Positions 25,047-32,998 of a DNA stretch of 64,000 nt are shown in pieces. The position numbers and the translations under genes were made by a program. The DNA is taken from assembly GCF_002362315.1 (NCBI RefSeq), contig NZ_MTZV01000006.1, forward strand, positions 1,302,001-1,366,000, in the 5' to 3' direction. The DNA is from Paraburkholderia acidicola (GTDB taxonomy: Bacteria > Pseudomonadota > Gammaproteobacteria > Burkholderiales > Burkholderiaceae). The notes under the pieces were generated by a model that saw only the letters and a list, made by a program, of their open reading frames with translations, was not told the origin of the DNA and searched no databases. The first letter of the stretch is position 1. Each line of letters begins with the position of its first letter.

Positions 25047-25958
25047 ATGAAATTCCAGCACCTGCAGGCGTTCGTCGCGGCCGCCCACCATCGCAGTCTG
25101 CGCGCCGCCGCGCGGGAGTTGGGTATCACGCAGCCGGCCGTGACGCATACGATCCGCGAACTGGAAACCACGCTGAACGCGGAACTGATGATCCGCAGCG
25201 TGCGCGGCATCGAACTGACCGCATGCGGGCTCGCACTGCTGCCGCGCGCCGAACAGCTGCTCGGCGACATGCAGCGCACTGTCGAAGCGGTCGAGCAGGT
25301 GAAGGGTGAACTGGCCGGGAAGGTCAGTCTCGGCACGACACCGTCGATCGCACTGACGATGTTGCCGCAAGCGGTATCGACGTTTCGTCGCGCGATGCCG
25401 CTCGTGAGCCTGCATCTGGAGGAAGTGACCTTGCCCGAGGCGCTCGCGAAACTGCGCAACGGCACGCTCGATATCGCGACGACTCACCACGTACAGGCGC
25501 TCGATGCGGACCTTGTGCAGACGCCGTTGTTCTCGACGCAGTTCGTGGTGGCGATGCGGACCGGCCATCCGCTTGCTAACGCGCGACGGCTACACGAACT
25601 GCTCGATAGCGAATGGATCGTTACCGTCGGTACGGACGACGTGCCGCACAGCGTAGTGCACGCGATGTTCGATGGGCACGGGTTACCCGTGCCGAAGCGT
25701 GTGTTGCGTGCGCCGTCGTCGTTCGCCGTGACGCTCGGGCTCATATCGCAGACCGACGTGATTGCCTGCTTCACGCGACCGCTCGCGGCGGCGGTCGCGC
25801 CGCTCGGCGTGCGTGTTGTGGAGATCGAAGAGGCGTTGCCGGGTTATGACATCAGCGTGCTGTCACGCCGTGACTTACTGCCTACGCCGGCGGCATTGCA
25901 ATTCGTGTCGTGTCTGCAGGATGCGGCGCGCGAGCGGATCGGCGGGTTGACCCGCTAA
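25047..25958 (+). CDS. LysR-family transcriptional regulator
   Basis: The 303-residue protein has an N-terminal winged HTH (MKFQHLQAFVAAAHHRSLRAAARELGITQPAVTHTIRELE) and a periplasmic-binding-like effector domain (GKVSLGTTPSIALTMLPQAVSTFRR). I start it at the ATG at 25047, where the family begins. It is divergent from the amidohydrolase-MFS pair and has a dyad symmetry in the shared promoter. It most likely activates that pair in response to their substrate and represses itself, by analogy with other LysR loci. Confidence 0.88.
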   Translation: MKFQHLQAFVAAAHHRSLRAAARELGITQPAVTHTIRELETTLNAELMIRSVRGIELTACGLALLPRAEQLLGDMQRTVEAVEQVKGELAGKVSLGTTPSIALTMLPQAVSTFRRAMPLVSLHLEEVTLPEALAKLRNGTLDIATTHHVQALDADLVQTPLFSTQFVVAMRTGHPLANARRLHELLDSEWIVTVGTDDVPHSVVHAMFDGHGLPVPKRVLRAPSSFAVTLGLISQTDVIACFTRPLAAAVAPLGVRVVEIEEALPGYDISVLSRRDLLPTPAALQFVSCLQDAARERIGGLTR

Positions 25959-25984
25959 GAACATCAATTCACCGCTACAGAGAA

Positions 25985-26005
25985 AAACGACTTGCGAAGT
26001 CGTTT
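25985..26005 (-). terminator. Minus-strand intrinsic terminator
   Basis: Read on the minus strand, AAACGACTT and AAGTCGTTT form a perfect 9-bp stem with a 3-nt loop, followed by TTCTCT, so the T-run reads TTTTTCT. No recognised minus-strand gene precedes it. It therefore suggests an unannotated short transcript from this region. Confidence 0.6.
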
Positions 26006-26327
26006 GGTGATTCGCTAGAAGCGCGATGCCGCTCGATGTGATTCCAGAGCCGCTTCGCGTGATTCAGCATCAGCACGTCAATCCACGCCGTAACCGCATG
26101 CGCGCTCAGAGAGGCGCTGTTGATAGACCCCATACCGCTGGTAAGACACGGTAAGGATCCCGATCCTTCCATCTCCTCACATAGAGCCCCGCACGACGTG
26201 CGAAGCTTCAATCACCACGCCGTATCGCTCTCTCGCTCATGCGATGGCCCTCCGTAGCCTGGGTGTTGTCGAACGGCAGGCGCTTTCACTGTTGCGTAGC
26301 GCAGACGGTTTACCGGGCAAAAAGTTT

Positions 26328-26341
26328 TTGATGTTGATCAA
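26328..26341. promoter_or_regulatory. FNR/Anr-like box
   Basis: TTGAT-GTTG-ATCAA matches the TTGAT-N4-ATCAA consensus of FNR-family regulators at all ten conserved positions. A second palindrome, TTGATCAA, follows at 26349-26356. The nearest downstream gene, the TonB receptor, starts about 450 bp away, so the target is uncertain. Confidence 0.4.
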
Positions 26342-26688
26342 ACAAATTTTGATCAATGTATTGTTGCCGCGTGATGACGAGTCACTCTTAGTAGCAAGCA
26401 TCCTGGTCATGGACCTAACCGGCGTTGCCCGCTGGAACTCATGGCCTGGTGTTGCTTGACGCGCAATCCAACTTCTCTCGAATGATGCACAAGGTGCCGG
26501 CTACGCTTGCGCCGGCCTCGTCACATGTAGTTGAGCTAAAGAGTCATTACAAAAAACATTATTTGGTAATTGATAGAAACGAACCTTAGTAGTCTGTAAT
26601 AAAAATAAATATTAAACAGAACTGTCGATTCTTTGAGCGTGTACTGGCTTGTACCAGAACACTCGCCAGAACAACGCTTGCCGGGACA

Positions 26689-26749
26689 CGGCGTCGCGAT
26701 GTTGCGACGCCGTGAATCGCGGAGAGAGGTCCAAAAAATATCTCTCCGC
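26689..26749 (+). promoter_or_regulatory. Two-hairpin 5' leader of the TonB receptor
   Basis: Hairpin 1 has a perfect 9-bp stem, CGGCGTCGC (26689-26697) with GCGACGCCG (26704-26712). Hairpin 2 has another, GCGGAGAGA (26719-26727) with TCTCTCCGC (26741-26749). They lie 6 bp apart and end 40 bp before the ATG. The loop of hairpin 2 is A-rich. This could be an attenuator, a protein-binding leader or a riboswitch of unknown type. I see no B12-box-like conserved core. Confidence 0.5.
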
Positions 26750-26789
26750 ATAACAACGTATGACCTTACTGACAAGTGTGAGGAGCGAG

Positions 26790-29489
26790 ATGAAAAAACG
26801 GGCATTGGCAATCACCATTAGAAAGACAATCTGGGCCGAACTGGCACTATCGACAGCGATCGCTGTTCCAGCATTCGCGCAAAGTCAACCTGTTGCGCCT
26901 GTCGCTGCGGCTTCGGGCACGGCTGCAGTTGCCGCACCTGCTGCGGCTTCGGACACAGCGGCAACCTCGACGAGCACGAGCAGCGACAAGAACGTCCAGC
27001 AGATGAAAACGTTCGAAGTGACAGGCTCGCTGATCCGTCAGGCGGACAAGACCGGCTTCAACCAGGTTCAGGTGATTTCGAACAAGGATATCCAGAACTC
27101 GGGGGAGCAGAGCGTGGCCAATTACATGCGCTCGATCTCGGCCAACTCCGCTGATAGTTGGGGGGAAGCGACCTCCAACAGCTTTGCCGCCGGCGGTTCC
27201 GGTATCGCACTGCGCGGTCTGAGCGAAAAGTACACGCTGGTGCTTGTCGACGGTCAGCGCGTTGCGCCGTTTGCATTCGCCGTCAACGGCTCGGACCAGT
27301 TCTTCGACCTGAATACACTCCCGCTCAGTTCGATCGATCGCATCGAAGTCGTCAAAACGGGGGCGGTGTCGCAATACGGCTCGGACGCGATTGCGGGTGT
27401 CGTGAACATCATCACGAAGCATGATTATCAGGGTCTGGAAGTCGACGGCAGCTATGGCGGCGCCACCCAGGGCGGCGCCGGTACCACCAAGTTCAGTGTC
27501 CTCGGGGGCTTCGGCAACCTGACGTCCGATCGCTACAACATCACTGCGACCGCCAGTTACTACAAAGACAACGGCTTTACGCTTGCCGATCGCGACACGA
27601 CTGCGAACCAGAACTTCAGCAACTCGCCGTATGGCGGCAGTGTGCAGACACCGACGTATCTCCTGAACCCCAACACGGGTGTCGCATCGGTGCCAGGCAA
27701 TTGCGCCGGCGGCTCGGTCGTGCCGTCGTCCAGCAGCCTGATCGCATCGCAAACCGGAGCGATAAACTCCGGTAACGTTTGCCTGAAGAATACGGCTCAA
27801 GACTATTCGATTCAGCCGATGACCGAGCGTTTTAACGTCAAGGTTCACGGGGACTTCAAGATCAACGACCAGACGACGGCATATGCCGACTTATGGGAAA
27901 GTAACAACACGACGACCACGAACGATGGGCCCACACTCGTCGGTAACGGCCTCGTGTACAACCCGGTCACCAAGACCGTCAGCCCGTATTCGGCCATCGT
28001 TCCGGCCAGCAATCCGTACAACACGACGGGCGCCGCGCAAGAGCTTTTTGGCTACCTGCCGACGACGTATAACTCAGTGACCCATTCGAACTTCTATCGT
28101 GTGGGAACAGGGGTGAAGGGGACTTTTTCGGTGGGCCAGGAAGACTGGGACTGGAATTTGGGGTACACCCACTCGCAGAGCACGGTCAGCAACACGCTCA
28201 ACGGTGTGGTCAATCCGACCGCTCTGACCAGCGCGCTCCAGAACGGTACGTATGACTTTGCGAATCCGTCGCTGACACCGAACGGTCTGAACGGTGTGTT
28301 GACTACAGCAAGCAACCTCGGCATTTCCAAGCTTGATGCTATCGACGGCACCCTGTCGACACCGAACCTGTTCCACATTCCGACCGGTGATGTCGGCCTG
28401 GGTCTGGGTACGCAGTTCCTGCACGAAAGCGAACTGATCGAAGAAGGCGGCAACACGATGAGCGGCGACGTGCTGAACCCCAACCTCCAGCAGGTTTCGG
28501 GCGAGCGCAACGTTGCTGCCGTGTACTATCAGATCGATATTCCGCTGATCAACAAGATGCTAACGTTCAGCCAGTCGGGCCGCTATGATCACTACAGCGA
28601 CTTCGGTGGCGCATTCTCGCCGCGTTTCGCGTTGCGGTTCCAGCCGATCCAGCAGTTGACTACGTACGCTTCGTATAACCGTGGTTTCCGCGCACCGGAA
28701 TTCCTCGAAAATACGAACTCGTCCAACATCGGCATCATGCCGGTTGGTCCGAATGGTCAGGACGAAAACGTCATCACCGAAGGAAACCCGAGTCTGCAGC
28801 CGGAACGTACCAAGAACTACAACATCGGCTTCGAACTGTCGCCGACCCGTACGACCGACGTGGGTGTCGACTGGTACAGGATTCACGTCGACAACGCGAT
28901 CGGTACTGTGATCAATCCTTCGGCCACGGTCTACAACCCGGATGGTTCGATCGCGTACATGGTCAACCAGTACGAAAACCTGGGGTCGTTCGATACGGAT
29001 GGCTTCGAAACGACGTTCTCGCAGTCGATACCGACCAGGATCGGTACGTTCAGGTTCTCGGCTGACTGGGCCTATGTGTGGCACTTTACGATGAACGGGA
29101 TCGGCGGCGTGACGTCGGTCGACGGCGCGGGTAATGATCTGACGCTCGCACAGCCGTTTGGCGGTTCGTTCCCGCGCTGGAAGGGCAACACGGACCTGTC
29201 GTGGTCGTACCACAAGTGGACCGCCGATCTGGCATGGCAGTACACGGGTCCGTACTCCGATGCGCTGGGTCTCGACTACTCCACCGCGTCGTATAGCCAG
29301 TTCAACCTGAACGTGACGTACGCGGGCTTCAAGCACTGGACGATCTACGGCGGCATCAACAACATCTTCAACAAGGCGCCTCCGTACGATCCGCTGTGGC
29401 TCAACCAGACCGACCTGACCGGTTACGATCAGTCGCTGTACACGTACACGGGCCGTTACCTGCAAATCGGCGCAAGGTACAAGTTCTAA
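26790..29489 (+). CDS. TonB-dependent outer-membrane receptor
   Basis: The 899-residue protein starts at an ATG with AGGAG upstream and has an extended signal peptide (MKKRALAITIRKTIWAELAL, cleavage after AVPAFAQ). After an Ala/Ser/Thr-rich linker comes the TonB-box/plug region: MKTFEVTGSLIRQADKTGFN, VANYMRSISANSADSWGEA, IALRGLSEKYTLVLVDGQRV, SIDRIEVVKTGAVSQYGSDA, AGVVNIITK. The large beta-barrel ends in the canonical aromatic LQIGARYKF. It imports an unidentified ligand with energy from TonB. It is monocistronic, between a structured leader and an intrinsic terminator. No uptake or siderophore genes adjoin it. Confidence 0.9.
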   Translation: MKKRALAITIRKTIWAELALSTAIAVPAFAQSQPVAPVAAASGTAAVAAPAAASDTAATSTSTSSDKNVQQMKTFEVTGSLIRQADKTGFNQVQVISNKDIQNSGEQSVANYMRSISANSADSWGEATSNSFAAGGSGIALRGLSEKYTLVLVDGQRVAPFAFAVNGSDQFFDLNTLPLSSIDRIEVVKTGAVSQYGSDAIAGVVNIITKHDYQGLEVDGSYGGATQGGAGTTKFSVLGGFGNLTSDRYNITATASYYKDNGFTLADRDTTANQNFSNSPYGGSVQTPTYLLNPNTGVASVPGNCAGGSVVPSSSSLIASQTGAINSGNVCLKNTAQDYSIQPMTERFNVKVHGDFKINDQTTAYADLWESNNTTTTNDGPTLVGNGLVYNPVTKTVSPYSAIVPASNPYNTTGAAQELFGYLPTTYNSVTHSNFYRVGTGVKGTFSVGQEDWDWNLGYTHSQSTVSNTLNGVVNPTALTSALQNGTYDFANPSLTPNGLNGVLTTASNLGISKLDAIDGTLSTPNLFHIPTGDVGLGLGTQFLHESELIEEGGNTMSGDVLNPNLQQVSGERNVAAVYYQIDIPLINKMLTFSQSGRYDHYSDFGGAFSPRFALRFQPIQQLTTYASYNRGFRAPEFLENTNSSNIGIMPVGPNGQDENVITEGNPSLQPERTKNYNIGFELSPTRTTDVGVDWYRIHVDNAIGTVINPSATVYNPDGSIAYMVNQYENLGSFDTDGFETTFSQSIPTRIGTFRFSADWAYVWHFTMNGIGGVTSVDGAGNDLTLAQPFGGSFPRWKGNTDLSWSYHKWTADLAWQYTGPYSDALGLDYSTASYSQFNLNVTYAGFKHWTIYGGINNIFNKAPPYDPLWLNQTDLTGYDQSLYTYTGRYLQIGARYKF

Positions 29490-29510
29490 CGCGCAGCAGC
29501 TTCCCCTCTC

Positions 29511-29552
29511 GCGGTCGCTCCGGTTTGCATGGTCCTGAGCGGCCGCTTTTTT
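29511..29552 (+). terminator. Intrinsic terminator after the TonB receptor
   Basis: GCGGTCGCTC (29511-29520) pairs with GAGCGGCCGC (29537-29546) with one G-T wobble, and a run of six T residues follows. Confidence 0.75.
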
Positions 29553-29607
29553 GCGCTTTTTCCTTTTATGTATCGCGGCGCGGGCGAGTTGACCTGAGGT
29601 GGAAAGT

Positions 29608-30180
29608 TCAGCCGGTGCGCTGCACGCGCTCGCTTTCGAGCGCACCGCACAGCACATTCACGAACGCGTCGCCCGCTTCTTCGAGTGCGCCGGAGTTATC
29701 GATGGTCGTCACGCGTACGTTGTCCGGTACCGCGAACGGTGCCTGACGCGCGAGGCGCGCCGCGACTTCGTCCGTTGTTTCGCGCGCACGTGCACCGAGT
29801 CGTGCGGCAAGAATATGCGGCTCGGCAATCACGTGAACCAGCTGCGTGTGCGGATAACGCGCCAGCGCATGCGGCACATGCTGCCGTGATCCATTGATGA
29901 CGACCGCGCAGCCGCGCGCCAGCCATGCGTCGAGTTCGACGCCGATGCCGTAGCGCAATGTGTGGCTCGACCACTCGAGCGCGAAGAGACCCAGTGCGGA
30001 ACGCACGTCGAATTCGTCGGCGGACAACGCAATGTGATTCTCGCCGCTACCGGCGGCCCGCGTGATGTAGCGATGCGCGAACAATATCGATTCGCCTGCA
30101 AGACGGCTGCGCGCAAAACCGAGCAGCGCATCCTTGCCCGCACCCGAAGGCCCCATCACATAGATCAAACGACCTTGCAT
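29608..30180 (-). CDS. phnN: Ribose 1,5-bisphosphate phosphokinase
   Basis: The 190-residue kinase has a P-loop near its start (LIYVMGPSGAGKDALLGF) and the guanylate-kinase-like pattern HRYITRAAGSGENHIALS and RQHVPHALARYP. PhnN phosphorylates ribose 1,5-bisphosphate to PRPP and so recycles the sugar product of the C-P lyase pathway. It is the last gene of the minus-strand phnF-DUF1045-phnN unit, 12 bp after the DUF1045 gene. Confidence 0.9.
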   Translation of the reverse strand: MQGRLIYVMGPSGAGKDALLGFARSRLAGESILFAHRYITRAAGSGENHIALSADEFDVRSALGLFALEWSSHTLRYGIGVELDAWLARGCAVVINGSRQHVPHALARYPHTQLVHVIAEPHILAARLGARARETTDEVAARLARQAPFAVPDNVRVTTIDNSGALEEAGDAFVNVLCGALESERVQRTG

Positions 30181-30192
30181 CGATGCTCCGTA

Positions 30193-30924
30193 TTACCTGT
30201 CGCGAGTATGAGAAAACGTCAGCCGCTGCCAGAGCACGAATGGCTCGCCAGCCGCGGGCTCGACAAACAGCGCCGCGCCTTCCACGGGTAGCGGCCCCAG
30301 ATGCGGCGCCCGTCCATGCCACCACGCGAGCAATGCATCGCGCTCACTGGCTAGATCGAGCGAATTCGACAACGTCATATGAAAGCGGAATTCGTCGAAC
30401 ACATACGGATAGCCCCACTCGATCAGCAACGCGCGCTGACGTTCGGTCAATGGGGCTTCGAGGCGGCGCGCGAGATCGGCGGGGGTCGATGCAGCACGTA
30501 GCGCAGCGAGCGCGTGCAAGGCGGTGGCGGCGAGGTCGCGCATCTGTTCCTCGGCCGTGGATGTCGCCGGTCGCAACGCCACGAAATCGCCGAGCCGGGC
30601 CGCCTCGACAGGCAAGGCAAAACCGCTGCATGTTTGCGCCCAATGACGCGCGCTCGCGAGCACGTCGTGCTGCGTCACACCGTCGGCAAGGCGAAACGGC
30701 GCGACGAGCGTACCGTGCCAGCCGTAGCGCCGCGGCGCCTGCGTCAGATCGGCTAGCGGCCGCTGCAGCCCCTCAGGTTGTGGCGCCGCGCACGACACGC
30801 CGCTTTCCGCATCGCGCCCCAGCCAGTCGCACCCCGCGTGCCACCAGGCGGAATCACGAGGCGGCGCGTAGTAAAGCGCGAAACGCGCGGTGGCTGGCCA
30901 GTCCACATCGACCGCTGCACTCAT
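30193..30924 (-). CDS. DUF1045 phosphonate-locus protein, 2H phosphoesterase-like
   Basis: This 243-residue protein belongs to DUF1045 (TIGR03223, found with phn operons). Two HxT motifs, WHGTLVAPF and FHMTLSNSL, are spaced as in the 2H phosphoesterase superfamily, whose members open cyclic phosphates. The C-P lyase pathway releases 5-phosphoribosyl 1,2-cyclic phosphate, normally opened by PhnP. No phnP is seen here, so this protein is a good candidate for that step; this is inference. The ATG overlaps the phnF stop in ATGA. Confidence 0.82.
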   Translation of the reverse strand: MSAAVDVDWPATARFALYYAPPRDSAWWHAGCDWLGRDAESGVSCAAPQPEGLQRPLADLTQAPRRYGWHGTLVAPFRLADGVTQHDVLASARHWAQTCSGFALPVEAARLGDFVALRPATSTAEEQMRDLAATALHALAALRAASTPADLARRLEAPLTERQRALLIEWGYPYVFDEFRFHMTLSNSLDLASERDALLAWWHGRAPHLGPLPVEGAALFVEPAAGEPFVLWQRLTFSHTRDR

Positions 30925-31679
30925 ACGTCGTGTTCCACCATCAGTTGCACGCGGTCCGCGGCAAAGTGCGTAAAGCCATACTTGATCGCGACACCATTGA
31001 GGTCGACGTCGACGTTCTCGACCCACAGCACCGGCTGCTGGCGATTGATGTTGAGACGCCGCGCCACCTCTGCGTCGGGCAACACACTACCGATACGGCT
31101 CCACTTGCGCAGATAATCCGCGATGCCGTATTCCGCCATCGCCTTCGTCATGCCGCCGGCGCGTTCGAGTACGGCCGGCAGATTCGCGAAGCGCGCAGCC
31201 GGAAACCAGTTGCGCGCGTACGTGAGCGGCACACCATCCATTTCGCTGAGCGCCTCGATCCGGTACACAAGTGCCCCGGCGCGCAACCCGAGCGCCTTCG
31301 CAACACCCGGTTCTGCTTTCACCCGTACCGCCGACAACATCGTGCCGCCCGCTGCGTGATGCTGCCGGCGCAGGTTCTCGGTGAAGCGGGTACGCCGGCC
31401 GATCGAGTAATCGATCGCGCCGGGCTGCACGAAGGTGCCACGCCCCTGCTCGACCGTCACGAGTCCGAGCGCTGCAAGACCGAGCATCGCGCGTCGCACC
31501 GTGTGGCGGTTCACGTCGAAACGCTTCGCGAGTTCGCCTTCGCTCGGCAGACGGCCATCTTCGCCAAAACCACTGGCCGCGATCTCGGCCGCGAGTATCT
31601 GTTCGATCTGCCGCCACACGGCAACGCCGCCGCCTCGTTCCACCGTCGTGCCCGGCGTTGCGCCGTCATTCGATGTCAT
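30921..31679 (-). CDS. phnF: GntR/HutC-family regulator of the phn locus
   Basis: The 252-residue protein has a GntR-type winged HTH (GRLPSEGELAKRFDVNRHTVRRAMLGLAALGLVTVEQGRGTFV) and a UTRA effector domain (LRAGALVYRIEALSEMDGVPLTYARNWFPAARF, VLWVENVDVDLNGVAIKYGFTHFAADRVQL). PhnF proteins repress phosphonate genes. The start at 31679 gives the usual family length. It is divergent from phnGHIJKLM, and a perfect 22-bp palindrome lies between them, presumably its operator. The gene heads the phnF-DUF1045-phnN unit. Confidence 0.9.
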   Translation of the reverse strand: MTSNDGATPGTTVERGGGVAVWRQIEQILAAEIAASGFGEDGRLPSEGELAKRFDVNRHTVRRAMLGLAALGLVTVEQGRGTFVQPGAIDYSIGRRTRFTENLRRQHHAAGGTMLSAVRVKAEPGVAKALGLRAGALVYRIEALSEMDGVPLTYARNWFPAARFANLPAVLERAGGMTKAMAEYGIADYLRKWSRIGSVLPDAEVARRLNINRQQPVLWVENVDVDLNGVAIKYGFTHFAADRVQLMVEHDV

Positions 31680-31784
31680 GGTGCTGTCATTCCTTTCGGT
31701 TCCAATATCACTGGATGCATTGTAGTGCGCAAGCCGTGATGGAATTATGAAATGTCCATCACGCGAGACAGGGTGCATTTTACC

Positions 31785-31806
31785 TCTAAACGTCTAGACG
31801 TTTAGA
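31785..31806. promoter_or_regulatory. Candidate PhnF operator, 22-bp perfect palindrome
   Basis: TCTAAACGTCT (31785-31795) is followed directly by its reverse complement AGACGTTTAGA (31796-31806). It lies between the divergent phnF and phnG genes, 48 bp before the preferred phnG start. Perfect symmetry of this length strongly suggests a dimeric repressor site. The palindrome overlaps an ATG at 31806, which argues against that codon as the phnG start. Confidence 0.75.
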
Positions 31807-31853
31807 TGAATAAATGGTCAAATGGCGGTACGCTGGATCGACAGGACATCTTC

Positions 31854-32351
31854 ATGAGCGTTGCCTCCCCCTCTTCCGTTTCACCACCTGCATCGGGCGC
31901 CGCCCGGCGCGCATGGATGGCGGTGTTCGCCCGCACGCCGCGCGCCGCACTCGAAGCTGCGTTCGAACGCGCGCTGGAAGGTACCCCGGCACCTGCATTC
32001 GACTGGCTGCGGCCGCCGGAAATCGGCCTTGCGATGGTGCGCGGGCGCATCGGCGGTAGTGGCGATCCGTTCAATCTCGGCGAGGCCACCGTGACGCGCG
32101 CCACGCTGCGTCTGCGCGAACCGGAAGGCCATGCGCCGGTCGGCGTTGCGTGTCATCTCGGTCGTGACCGACGGCGCGCCGAACTGGCTGCGCTGGCCGA
32201 TGCACTGCTGCAACTGCCCGAACATCATGCGCGGTTGCACGCGCAACTGGTCGCTCCGCTCGCCGCACAACTGGTGGCGGCACGCGCGGCAAAACAGGAA
32301 GACGTCGCGTCGACGCGCGTCGAATTTTTCACGATGGTTCGAGGCGACTGA
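31854..32351 (+). CDS. phnG: C-P lyase subunit PhnG
   Basis: This 165-residue subunit of the C-P lyase core (PhnGHIJ) shows RRAWMAVFARTPRAALEAAF, PEIGLAMVRGRIGGSGDPFNLGEATVTRATLRL and GRDRRRAELAALADALLQ. PhnG and PhnI together transfer the phosphonate to the ribose of ATP and release adenine. I prefer the ATG at 31854 (AGGA upstream, normal family length) to 31806. The gene's last base pairs overlap the phnH start. Confidence 0.9.
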   Translation: MSVASPSSVSPPASGAARRAWMAVFARTPRAALEAAFERALEGTPAPAFDWLRPPEIGLAMVRGRIGGSGDPFNLGEATVTRATLRLREPEGHAPVGVACHLGRDRRRAELAALADALLQLPEHHARLHAQLVAPLAAQLVAARAAKQEDVASTRVEFFTMVRGD

Positions 32352-32998
32352 TGAACGCTACATCAACCGATGCGCACATTGCACTCTCCACACTGACACC
32401 AGGGTTTGCCGATCCGGTGCATGACACGCAAGCGGTATTTCGCACGCTGCTCGATGTGTTGTCGCGTCCCGGCACCGTCGGCACGATCGACCATGTGCTG
32501 CCTGCAGCCCGTGCGTCGGGCAGTTCGCACACGCGCGCCGATCTTGCCGCCTTCGCCGCCCTGCTCACACTGTGCGATTACTCGACACCTGTCTGGCTCG
32601 CGCAGCCGGATGCGGCGCTCGGTTCTGCACTGCGCTTTCATACCGGCGCCCCGCTTGTCGACGAACCGCACGAAGCGGCGTTCGCCTACGTGCACGATGC
32701 GGACGCGCTGCCAGCGCTCGCCAGCTTTGCGCTCGGCGAACCAGAAACACCGGAGCAATCTGTCACGCTGCTGGTGCGTGTCGATGCATTGAGAGGCGGC
32801 TCACCCGTGGTGTTGAGCGGCCCCGGCATCAAGACGACCGCGACCATTGCGCCACTCGGTTTACCCGAACGCTTCTGGCAAGAACGCGCGGCGCTTGCCC
32901 CGCTCTTTCCGTGCGGTATCGATTGCTATCTGGTGTGCGGCGATGCTGTAATCGGCCTGGCGCGCACGACCCGTGTGGAGGTCAGCCCATGTATGTAG
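32351..32998 (+). CDS. phnH: C-P lyase subunit PhnH
   Basis: This 215-residue protein shows the PhnH pattern: GFADPVHDTQAVFRTLLDVLSRPGTVGTI near the N-terminus, LLTLCDYSTPVWLA, SFALGEPETPEQSVTLLVRVDAL, LSGPGIKTTATIAPLGLPERFWQERAALAPLFPCGIDCYLV and IGLARTTRVEV. PhnH is a structural subunit of the PhnGHIJ complex. The gene overlaps both phnG and phnI by a few bases, so the operon is tightly coupled. Confidence 0.92.
   Translation: MNATSTDAHIALSTLTPGFADPVHDTQAVFRTLLDVLSRPGTVGTIDHVLPAARASGSSHTRADLAAFAALLTLCDYSTPVWLAQPDAALGSALRFHTGAPLVDEPHEAAFAYVHDADALPALASFALGEPETPEQSVTLLVRVDALRGGSPVVLSGPGIKTTATIAPLGLPERFWQERAALAPLFPCGIDCYLVCGDAVIGLARTTRVEVSPCM

Larger units (their letters stand above)
25959..26789. 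other. Long AT-rich non-coding region upstream of the TonB receptor
   Basis: This 831-bp stretch is visibly AT-richer than its surroundings. It contains a minus-strand terminator (25985-26005), an FNR-like box (26328-26341), an adjacent TTGATCAA palindrome (26349-26356), an AT-rich block around 26540-26625, and two consecutive hairpins (26689-26749) just before the receptor gene. Short open frames (for example a 65-codon frame from about 26172 down to 25975 on the minus strand) are not convincing genes. Confidence 0.55.

Noticed and set aside
25975..26172. A 65-codon minus-strand gene near an intrinsic terminator
   Set aside because: The stop codon lies beyond the terminator stem, no family is recognised, and start signals are weak. 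I list the region as a possible transcript but not as a CDS.
26626..26789. Cobalamin riboswitch in the TonB receptor leader
   Set aside because: The hairpins are there, but I could not find the conserved B12-box or the multi-helix core of that riboswitch.
30183..31739. A 518-codon plus-strand open frame across DUF1045 and phnF
   Set aside because: It is antisense to two well-supported genes, and the amino-acid composition is typical of a shadow frame.
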